This document shows, piece by piece, positions 1 to 4,426 of a DNA stretch of 5,613 nucleotides. The stretch is from Pseudomonadota bacterium. GTDB lineage: Bacteria > Pseudomonadota > Alphaproteobacteria > Acetobacterales > Acetobacteraceae. Every line of letters begins with the position of its first letter. The first letter of the stretch is position 1. Position numbers and translations under genes: made by a program. The notes under the pieces are model-generated. The model had not been told where the DNA came from. It was given only the letters and a program-made list of their open reading frames with translations, and ran no database searches. Location: the NCBI GenBank assembly GCA_021808985.1, contig JAKBAQ010000187.1, positions 1 through 5,613 on the forward strand, written 5' to 3'.

Positions 1-1
1 G

Positions 2-643
2 TCCGAGGGCATCATCAGCAGCCCGGATGAGATAACCGGGTTTGAAACCATCGTGACCGATGACGGCATCGAATGCCGGATGACCCTGCCGCCCGCCGCG
101 CGCGACGCCCTGGCCGCGCGGCGCCGCCACCTCGCCGGGCCATTGGGCTGCGGCCTTTGCGGGCTTGACAGCCTGGCCCAGGTTGGCCGCGCCCCGCCAG
201 TCGTGCGCGCCAGCGTGAGCATGACAGCCGAGACCATCGCCGATGCCCTGGCCCGCATGGCCCGCCTGCAGGTGCTGAACAACGAAACCCGCGCCATCCA
301 CGCCGCCGCCTTCTTCAACCCCGCCCGCAACGATCTGCTGGTGCGCGAGGATGTCGGCCGCCACAACGCGCTGGACAAGCTCATCGGCGCCGTCGCCCGC
401 CGTGCTGACCCGCCCTCCACCGGCGCCGTCCTGCTCACCAGCCGCCTGTCGCTGGATCTCATTCAAAAAACAGCCATCTTCGGCGCCGGCATATTGGTGG
501 CCATCTCCGTGCCCACGGCCCGCGCCGTGCGCGAAGCGGCGCAAGCCGGCATAACCCTCATAGCCGTTGCGCGGGACGACGGGTTCGAGGTCTTCACCCA
601 CCCGTGGCGCGTGATTTTTGGAGCGCAGAGCGATGTCGCCTGA
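2..643 (+). CDS. fdsC: FdhD/FdsC formate dehydrogenase accessory sulfurtransferase, 5' end cut off
   Basis: FdhD-family protein needed to make active molybdenum formate dehydrogenase. The family carries sulfur from a cysteine desulfurase to the bis-molybdopterin guanine dinucleotide cofactor; Rhodobacter capsulatus FdsC is known to bind this cofactor. It acts in the cytoplasm. The reading frame is open from the first bases of the window (visible start S-E-G-I-I-S-S-P), so the true start lies to the left; 213 residues are visible against about 277 for E. coli FdhD, leaving roughly 65-70 missing. The CxxC motif that takes up sulfur is seen as C-G-L-C at 149-160, and the family signature R-E-D-V-G-R-H-N-A-L-D-K lies at about 344-379. 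The C-terminal half contains the expected S-R-L-S-L-D-L-I-Q-K-T segment. Its end overlaps fdsD by 11 bp, which supports the Fds-type assignment over a stand-alone fdhD. Confidence in the family is very high; the choice of the name fdsC over fdhD rests on context. Confidence 0.95.
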   Translation, partial: SEGIISSPDEITGFETIVTDDGIECRMTLPPAARDALAARRRHLAGPLGCGLCGLDSLAQVGRAPPVVRASVSMTAETIADALARMARLQVLNNETRAIHAAAFFNPARNDLLVREDVGRHNALDKLIGAVARRADPPSTGAVLLTSRLSLDLIQKTAIFGAGILVAISVPTARAVREAAQAGITLIAVARDDGFEVFTHPWRVIFGAQSDVA

Positions 644-851
644 GAAACTTGTCTACATGGCCAACCAGATCGGCAAATTCTTCACCCATAAAACCGACGA
701 GGAAGCCATCGAGGGCATCGCCGGGCATCTGAAGAGCTTCTGGGAGAAGCGCATGCTGGCCGAGATCTACACCTATCTCGACACTGGCGGCGCCGGGCTG
801 GACGAGCGGCCCAGGCGCGCCCTGGAGCGGCTGCGCCAGGGCGTGGCGTAA
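633..851 (+). CDS. fdsD: NAD-dependent formate dehydrogenase delta subunit FdsD
   Basis: Small (72 aa) delta subunit of the soluble NAD-dependent molybdenum formate dehydrogenase, which oxidises formate to CO2. In characterised systems FdsD joins the FdsA/B/G complex and is needed for a stable, active enzyme. The sequence shows the FdsD pattern: N-Q-I-G-K-F-F at residues 11-17, E-E-A-I-E-G-I-A-G-H-L at 23-33, F-W-E-K-R-M at 36-41 and Y-L-D-T-G-G-A-G-L at 48-56, all helical and soluble with no signal peptide. I chose the ATG at 633 over the in-frame TTG at 618 because G-G-A-G at 620-623 sits 9 bases before it and the conserved part begins right there. It overlaps the end of fdsC by 11 bp, so the two are probably translationally coupled. 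No gene follows on this strand, so fdsD closes the operon. Confidence 0.93.
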   Translation: MSPEKLVYMANQIGKFFTHKTDEEAIEGIAGHLKSFWEKRMLAEIYTYLDTGGAGLDERPRRALERLRQGVA

Positions 852-854
852 TCA

Positions 855-871
855 TTGTTTTTCCGAAACAA
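855..871. repeat. Short AT-rich inverted repeat after fdsD
   Basis: TTGTTT and AAACAA (855-860 and 866-871) are perfect inverted arms around TTCCG, beginning 4 bases after the fdsD stop codon. The stem is AT-rich and no T run follows on the plus strand, so it is weak as a terminator of the formate dehydrogenase operon. It is listed because no better plus-strand terminator is visible in this gap. Confidence 0.25.
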
Positions 872-894
872 ATCCGTACAAATTGGGGTGCAAG

Positions 895-924
895 AAAAAT
901 AATAAGCCGCATGAACATGCGCTT
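895..924 (-). terminator. Candidate Rho-independent terminator for the ribA-ldt transcript
   Basis: On the minus strand, a hairpin with stem A-A-G-C-G-C-A-T-G / C-A-T-G-C-G-(g)-C-T-T (904-924, one bulged base, 2-nt centre) is followed directly by A-T-T-A-T-T-T-T-T (903 down to 895). Stem plus T-rich tail on the minus strand is what an intrinsic terminator should look like. It lies about 40 bases beyond the stop codon of the L,D-transpeptidase gene. On the plus strand the hairpin is followed by C-T-A-A-A-A-A, so it is unlikely to stop fdsD transcripts. The stem is only moderately GC-rich and the T run is broken by one A, so this is a candidate only. Confidence 0.5.
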
Positions 925-942
925 ACGCTAAAAACCTCACAA

Positions 943-960
943 ATGCTCCACGTGGAGCAT
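943..960. repeat. Perfect 18-bp palindrome between convergent genes
   Basis: ATGCTCCACGTGGAGCAT reads the same on both strands, with a central CACGTG. It starts two bases beyond the stop codon of the L,D-transpeptidase gene, inside the gap shared with fdsD. As RNA it could form a 7-bp stem with a 4-base loop. Neither side has a run of T immediately after it, so it does not look like a classic intrinsic terminator, although on the minus strand it lies upstream of the terminator-like hairpin at 895-924. It could be a 3'-end stabilising hairpin, a pausing site, or a binding site for a dimeric protein. Confidence 0.6.
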
Positions 961-962
961 CA

Positions 963-1454
963 CTAACCAAGCGCCAGAATACTTGTCATCCCCGCCGCCA
1001 GCGCGGCCAGCACATCGGGCAGCGCCAGCGCCACGCAGCCCGCCGTCGGCGCAAAATCCGGGGTTGCCACATGCAAAAATATCGCCGAGCCCCGGCCCGG
1101 CACAACGGGTGAGAGATTCCACCCCAGCACGCCGATCACATCATAAACCCCATCCGCCCGCCACAGCGCCTCATGGCTGGCGCCATAGGGCAGCGCCACC
1201 CGCCGGTTATACGCGGCGTCCCCAACATCGTCGCACCAGCCGTCAAATTTTCCAATCGGCTCAACCGGCACGGGGCAAACCGGCGGCTTCACCCGGTCGG
1301 CGCGGTACAGCACCCGCACCAGCTCCATCCGCCCCAGCGGCGTCGCGCCATCGCCCTCGCGCTTCTCCCCGCTCACGCCGCCGCGCCCGCACACCGCGCG
1401 CAGCCGCAGCCCCGCACCTTGCAGCACGCCATCCCGGTAGACGAACTCAACCAA
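963..1454 (-). CDS. L,D-transpeptidase family protein (YkuD catalytic domain)
   Basis: A small YkuD-fold protein. Characterised members of the fold make or cut 3-3 peptidoglycan cross-links or attach lipoproteins, using a catalytic cysteine. Numbering from the TTG start, the early block G-R-G-G-V-S-G-E-K-R-E-G-D-G-A-T-P lies at about residues 23-39, then G-W-C-D-D, A-Y-N-R-R and V-V-P-G-R-G-S-A-I-F-L-H; the catalytic motif is H128 followed by T-A-G-C, with Cys140. This fills nearly the whole 163-aa protein. There is no signal peptide or membrane segment, so its access to the periplasm is unexplained, as is common for this compact subfamily. The start is uncertain: TTG at 1454 overlaps the ribA end by 8 bp and fits the length I recall for the family, whereas ATG at 1499 would add 15 residues and lengthen the overlap to 53 bp. 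Neither has a clear ribosome binding site. It is probably cotranscribed with ribA and coupled to it. The physiological substrate cannot be told. Confidence 0.85.
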   Translation of the reverse strand: MVEFVYRDGVLQGAGLRLRAVCGRGGVSGEKREGDGATPLGRMELVRVLYRADRVKPPVCPVPVEPIGKFDGWCDDVGDAAYNRRVALPYGASHEALWRADGVYDVIGVLGWNLSPVVPGRGSAIFLHVATPDFAPTAGCVALALPDVLAALAAGMTSILALG

Positions 1455-2568
1455 GATAATGCCCGAACCGCGTGGCCTTCGTCGCCAGATACGCGTCATT
1501 CACGCCATTGGGCGCGAACTCATGCGCCACGCGCTCCACCACCTCTATGCCGCAGGCCTCCAGCGAGGCCACTTTTTCCGGATTATTGGTCAGCAGCCGG
1601 ATGCGCGTCATCCCCAGCGCCCGCAGCATCGCCGCGGCGATCGAGAAATTCCGCTCATCCGCCTGCCAGCCCAGCGCCCGGTTGGCATCCAGCGTATCCA
1701 ACCCGCGATCCTGCATCGTATAGGCCCGTAATTTGTTGATCAGCCCAATCCCCCGGCCTTCCTGCGCCAGATACAGCACCGCCCCCGCACCTTCAGCCGC
1801 CATGCGCGCGATGGCCCCGCGCAGCTGCGGCCCGCAATCGCAGCGCAGGCTGCCCAGCAGGTCGCCGGTGAAACATTCCGAATGCAACCGCACCAGCGGC
1901 GCCGCCTGCGCCGCCGGCTCCCCCACCAGAATGGCCATGTGCTCAATCCCCTGGTCCAGCGCGCGGAAGGCGATCAGCCGCGCATCCTTCGCATCATCCA
2001 GCGGCACGGCCACCTCGGCCACCTTGGTCAGCGAGGCCGCCAATTCCACCGGGTAGGCCAGCAAATCCCCCGCCGGCACGCTCAGCAGGTCATGCCCGGC
2101 GGGCAGGCTGGCCCAGCCATGGCGCACCGGTGCGGCCACCATCGCGGGCAGCAGGCGGGCCAGCTTGCCCAGCGCCAGCGCCGCCTCCGCCGCGGCCGGC
2201 GGGTCCACCATCTCAAATTCCGGCAGAATCTGCTCCATCGTCGGGTCCGCCGCGCGCTTCAGCGTCTCGGCGTCAATCAGCGGCCGCGCCAGCTTCAGGG
2301 CGATGGCCGGGGCGCTCGCCGCCACATCATGGTGCAGCACGGCGGCGGCGCGCGACGGCGCCAGCAGCAGCACGGGCTGCCCGCTGGAGAGCAAGTCGAT
2401 CAGCCGCAGCCCCTCCGCGCCCACGGTCTCCGCCGGCGCGATGATCAGAGGCCGGCGCGCGGCCAGCACCACGGGCACGCCGCGCCTGGCTTCGGCGATG
2501 GCCCGGTGCACGGCGCGCGTGCGCGGGGTGCCCAGCGTGGTTTCAGCGGGAGTTAAAGCAGTCTTCAT
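1447..2568 (-). CDS. ribA: GTP cyclohydrolase II with extra N-terminal domain
   Basis: Converts GTP to 2,5-diamino-6-ribosylamino-4(3H)-pyrimidinone 5'-phosphate, releasing formate and pyrophosphate: the first step of riboflavin synthesis, in the cytosol. The catalytic domain fills about residues 178-373 and aligns with E. coli RibA at a constant offset. Zinc ligands are C232, C243 and C245 (S-E-C-F-T-G-D ... R-C-D-C-G), with active-site Y283 (R-A-Y) and R306 (A-D-E-R-N-F) matching E. coli Y105 and R128. Also present are Q-E-G-R-G-I-G-L and L-L-T-N-N-P-E-K. Residues 1 to about 175 form an additional domain; A-I-A-E-A-R-R-G-V-P-V-V-L near residue 23 recalls the start of DHBP synthase (RibB), but the acidic D-D-E-D-R-E-N-E-G-D motif of that enzyme is missing, so RibB activity is not expected. 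The ATG at 2568 is secure because an in-frame stop lies one codon upstream; the ribosome binding site is weak (AGAGA). No FMN riboswitch is recognisable in the 92 bp before it. Confidence 0.95.
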   Translation of the reverse strand: MKTALTPAETTLGTPRTRAVHRAIAEARRGVPVVLAARRPLIIAPAETVGAEGLRLIDLLSSGQPVLLLAPSRAAAVLHHDVAASAPAIALKLARPLIDAETLKRAADPTMEQILPEFEMVDPPAAAEAALALGKLARLLPAMVAAPVRHGWASLPAGHDLLSVPAGDLLAYPVELAASLTKVAEVAVPLDDAKDARLIAFRALDQGIEHMAILVGEPAAQAAPLVRLHSECFTGDLLGSLRCDCGPQLRGAIARMAAEGAGAVLYLAQEGRGIGLINKLRAYTMQDRGLDTLDANRALGWQADERNFSIAAAMLRALGMTRIRLLTNNPEKVASLEACGIEVVERVAHEFAPNGVNDAYLATKATRFGHYLG

Positions 2569-2609
2569 TCTCTACAGATAAGCTGCCCGGGGTGCTTCTA
2601 CCAGAGGTA

Positions 2610-2638
2610 CTGACACTGGCGTAAAACAACTCTATATT
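2610..2638 (+). promoter_or_regulatory. Probable sigma-70-type promoter of the response regulator gene
   Basis: CTGACA (2610-2615) and TATATT (2633-2638) match the -35 and -10 consensus at five of six positions each, separated by exactly 17 bases. Transcription would start near 2645, giving a short leader of about 16 bases before the ATG at 2661. This agrees with the ribosome binding site at 2651-2655 and argues against the GTG at 2643 as the start codon. Confidence 0.6.
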
Positions 2639-2644
2639 TAGAGT
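2629..2644. promoter_or_regulatory. Inverted repeat over the -10 box, possible operator
   Basis: ACTCTA (2629-2634), four bases TATT, then TAGAGT (2639-2644): a perfect inverted repeat with 6-bp arms. It covers the -10 element of the response regulator promoter and reaches the likely transcription start, so a dimer bound here would block initiation. Autoregulation by the response regulator is one possibility, but OmpR-type proteins usually bind direct repeats, so another repressor is equally possible. The AT-rich arms could also be chance. Confidence 0.35.
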
Positions 2645-2660
2645 GATAATGGAGACGCAG

Positions 2661-3383
2661 ATGGCCAGAGAGCACCCGGTTCTTGTGATAGACGATGATA
2701 TGGCCCTGAGAACGGTGCTGGTGGAGCAGCTCGTGCAAAATGGCGAGTTTGAACCGACCGAGGCGGCGAGCCTCGCCCAGGCGGATATGTTGCTTAACGG
2801 CGCACATGCGCGTTTTGATGTGATCCTGCTCGACGTGAATTTGCCCGATGGCGATGGCCGTGATTATTGCAAAACCCTGCGCGGCAGAGGCATAAAAACG
2901 CCGATCATCATGCTCACCGGGCATATCGAGGAAGGCGATGTCGTCAGCGGCCTCGATGCCGGAGCCAATGATTACATCACCAAACCATTCCGGCTGAATG
3001 AGCTGCTGGCCCGCATGCGTGCCCAGATGCGTGCTTTTGAAGGCTCGGAGGATGCCGTCTTCATGATCGGCCCGTACATCTTCCGCCCCTCGGCCAAGCA
3101 GTTGCAGGATGCTGAGAACAACAGGAAAATCCGCCTCACCGACAAGGAAAGCGCGATTTTGAAATTTCTTTACCGGGCCGAGGGAAAATCGGTTTCGCGG
3201 CATGTGCTGCTCAACGAGGTCTGGGGCTATAACGCCGCTGTCACCACCCATACGCTCGAGACCCATATCTACCGGCTGCGCCAGAAGATCGAGTCCGACC
3301 CGGCGATCTCCCAGCTGCTGCTGACCGAGGGCGGCGGCTACCGGCTGAATGTGGATGGCGGCGCGCAGGCGCCTCAGGCCTGA
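2661..3383 (+). CDS. OmpR/PhoB-family response regulator, orphan
   Basis: Two-component response regulator that binds DNA when phosphorylated. The receiver domain (residues about 7-122) has every key residue: acidic pocket D11-D12, phosphoacceptor D58 in I-L-L-D-V-N-L-P, T86 in I-M-L-T-G and K108 in T-K-P-F. The winged-helix output domain (about 135-230) shows R-L-T-D-K-E-S-A-I-L, then E-V-W-G-Y, T-H-T-L-E-T-H-I-Y-R-L-R-Q-K-I (recognition helix) and L-L-T-E-G-G-G-Y-R-L. I chose ATG 2661 (240 aa) over GTG 2643 and ATG 2649 because G-G-A-G-A at 2651-2655 is 5 bases before it and the likely transcription start is near 2645. No histidine kinase is encoded in the window, so the partner and signal are unknown. 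It diverges from ribA, and its end overlaps the convergent LysR gene by 10 bp. The targets cannot be inferred from the sequence. Confidence 0.92.
   Translation: MAREHPVLVIDDDMALRTVLVEQLVQNGEFEPTEAASLAQADMLLNGAHARFDVILLDVNLPDGDGRDYCKTLRGRGIKTPIIMLTGHIEEGDVVSGLDAGANDYITKPFRLNELLARMRAQMRAFEGSEDAVFMIGPYIFRPSAKQLQDAENNRKIRLTDKESAILKFLYRAEGKSVSRHVLLNEVWGYNAAVTTHTLETHIYRLRQKIESDPAISQLLLTEGGGYRLNVDGGAQAPQA
3374..3383. repeat. Palindrome containing both convergent stop codons
   Basis: TCAGGCCTGA is a perfect 10-bp palindrome. Its plus-strand end (3381-3383) is the TGA of the response regulator gene and its minus-strand end (3374-3376) is the TGA of the LysR gene. Both proteins therefore end in the same Gln-Ala-stop, read from the two strands of one site. 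GCGCC (3369-3373) and GGCGC (3390-3394) flank it as a further inverted pair, and a 12-bp palindrome GACTCCGGAGTC lies at 3398-3409 inside the LysR gene. No T run accompanies any of them, so no intrinsic terminator is evident between these two genes. Confidence 0.6.
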
Positions 3384-4306
3384 ATTTCGGGCGCGGTGAC
3401 TCCGGAGTCGTGCGCCGGCACCGCGAGGAGATCGTCCAAAAATGCCCTGGTGACCGCGCTCGTCTGCCGCCTTGGCCGGGTTACGGCGAAAAAATGCGTA
3501 TCATAACACAATGTTGATGAGTTGAGCGGGGCGAGCAGCCCCTGCGCCACATAGGGGGCCGCGAAGTGCCGCGGCAGGAAGCCCAGATGGTGGCCGGAGA
3601 AGATCAGCACGGCCAGCGCCTCCATGTTATCCGCCGTCGCGCCGACATGTGAGGGCAGCCCGGCCAGCCCGGTATCGGGGAGCGGGTAGCTGCGCCAGGC
3701 CCAGTCGCACTGGCTCACATCCTCGGCCTGCAACTGCCCGGCGCGGCTGAAGAGCGGATGCTCGCGGCTGCAATAGGCTTCCTGCCGCTCGGTGAAGAGC
3801 GGGATGAACTGCAGGGTGGGGGCGCGATGCCAGAAATAGGCGATGGCCAGGTCTAGCTGCCCGTTCAGCAGACGCTCCTCCAGCTCGCCGGGGGAGCGCA
3901 CCAGCAGGGTCATCCGCACCGCCTCATCGCGCCGGCGGAAGCGCGCGATGGCGGCGCTGATCCGGCTGTTCTGCTCGGCGGGCATGTGGCCGATCATGCC
4001 GATGCGCAGGTTGCCGACCAGCTGCTTATCAAGGCTGCGCGCGCCCTGATGAAAATCGCTGATGGCGCTCATCAGGCCGTAGGCCATTTCGGCGAAGGCC
4101 GTGCCCTTGGGGGTGAGCTGAAAGCCGCCGCGCCCGCGCTCGCACAGGCGAAAGCCAAGCCGTGTCTCCAGGGTTGAGAGCTGGGTGCTGATGGTCGAGG
4201 CGCCGACATTGAGGGCGATCTGCGCCGCCGAGACCCCCCCAGCCTCGACGACGGCGAGGAAAACCCGGACGAGCCGCAGGTCCAGGTCGCTCAATCTGCC
4301 AAGCAT
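3374..4306 (-). CDS. LysR-family transcriptional regulator, divergent from the ureohydrolase gene
   Basis: A 310-aa LysR-type regulator. The N-terminal winged helix-turn-helix covers about residues 8-68 (L-V-R-V-F-L-A-V-V-E-A-G-G-V-S-A-A-Q, T-I-S-T-Q-L-S-T-L-E, L-G-F-R-L-C-E-R and F-Q-L-T-P-K-G). The effector-binding domain begins near residue 98 with G-N-L-R-I-G-M-I and runs to about 295. The ATG at 4306 is preferred over the ATG at 4366 (20 more residues) because GGAGG lies 4 bases upstream of it (4311-4315 on the opposite strand) and it matches the usual start of the family (M-x-x-x-L-S-D-L-D-L-R-L). It is transcribed away from the gbuA-like gene across a 120-bp gap. The usual LysR arrangement would make it an autorepressing regulator that activates the neighbouring operon with its substrate as inducer. 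That role is inferred from position; the ligand is not readable from the sequence. Confidence 0.92.
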   Translation of the reverse strand: MLGRLSDLDLRLVRVFLAVVEAGGVSAAQIALNVGASTISTQLSTLETRLGFRLCERGRGGFQLTPKGTAFAEMAYGLMSAISDFHQGARSLDKQLVGNLRIGMIGHMPAEQNSRISAAIARFRRRDEAVRMTLLVRSPGELEERLLNGQLDLAIAYFWHRAPTLQFIPLFTERQEAYCSREHPLFSRAGQLQAEDVSQCDWAWRSYPLPDTGLAGLPSHVGATADNMEALAVLIFSGHHLGFLPRHFAAPYVAQGLLAPLNSSTLCYDTHFFAVTRPRRQTSAVTRAFLDDLLAVPAHDSGVTAPEIQA

Positions 4307-4351
4307 GGCGCCTCCGATAGTTCGATAAACATCAATGTAAAAATTTCTGTT

Positions 4352-4366
4352 TTGTGATTTTCGCAA
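4352..4366. promoter_or_regulatory. Candidate LysR-type binding site (T-N11-A dyad)
   Basis: TTGTGATTTTCGCAA has arms TTGTG and CGCAA, matching as an inverted repeat at four of five positions, and contains the T-N11-A spacing (T4353 to A4365) that LysR proteins favour. It lies 46 bp from the LysR start codon and overlaps the proposed -35 box of the divergent operon. Two further short dyads flank it: ACATCAATGT at 4329-4338 and AATTTTTAAAATT at 4397-4409. AT-rich DNA yields such matches by chance, so this is only a candidate. Confidence 0.4.
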
Positions 4367-4381
4367 TCAGTCAAACATAAT
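4352..4381 (+). promoter_or_regulatory. Possible promoter of the ureohydrolase operon
   Basis: TTGTGA (4352-4357, four of six consensus bases) and CATAAT (4376-4381, five of six) are spaced by 18 bases, which would start transcription near 4388 and leave a leader of about 39 bases. The ribosome binding site G-G-A-G at 4414-4417 sits 9 bases before the ATG. A weak -35 overlapped by a LysR-type dyad suits an activator-dependent promoter. A later -10-like TAAAAT at 4403-4408 would start transcription on top of the ribosome binding site and is less likely. Confidence 0.4.
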
Positions 4382-4426
4382 TACCATCAAAGTTGAAATT
4401 TTTAAAATTGTCTGGAGCGAAACCAA

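Noticed and set aside
618..632. TTG start for fdsD, adding M-E-R-R-A before the family start
   Set aside because: The ATG at 633 has a well-placed G-G-A-G and begins at the conserved part; the TTG at 618 overlaps that ribosome binding site.
943..960. Intrinsic terminator at the 18-bp palindrome
   Set aside because: No continuous T run follows directly on either strand; the hairpin at 895-924 fits better for the minus strand.
983..1739. Overlapping plus-strand open frames across the L,D-transpeptidase and ribA end
   Set aside because: The translations are rich in P, R, A and H with no motif, which is typical of the antisense of GC-rich coding DNA.
1882..2556. Open frame on the plus strand (224 codons) opposite ribA
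   Set aside because: The translation is dominated by Q, R, H and G with no domain pattern, while ribA on the other strand is unmistakable.
2569..2660. FMN riboswitch in front of ribA
   Set aside because: The 92-bp gap is too short for a full FMN element together with a promoter, and I see none of its conserved segments.
2598..3266. Open frame on the minus strand (222 codons) opposite the response regulator gene
   Set aside because: It shadows a response regulator with all conserved residues and shows no motif of its own. Its composition looks less skewed than the other shadows, but nothing supports expression.
4307..4366. ATG at 4366 as the start of the LysR gene
   Set aside because: The added 20 residues are encoded by the AT-rich control region and would span the GGAGG site that correctly serves the ATG at 4306. 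LysR proteins normally begin just before the helix-turn-helix, as with the ATG at 4306.
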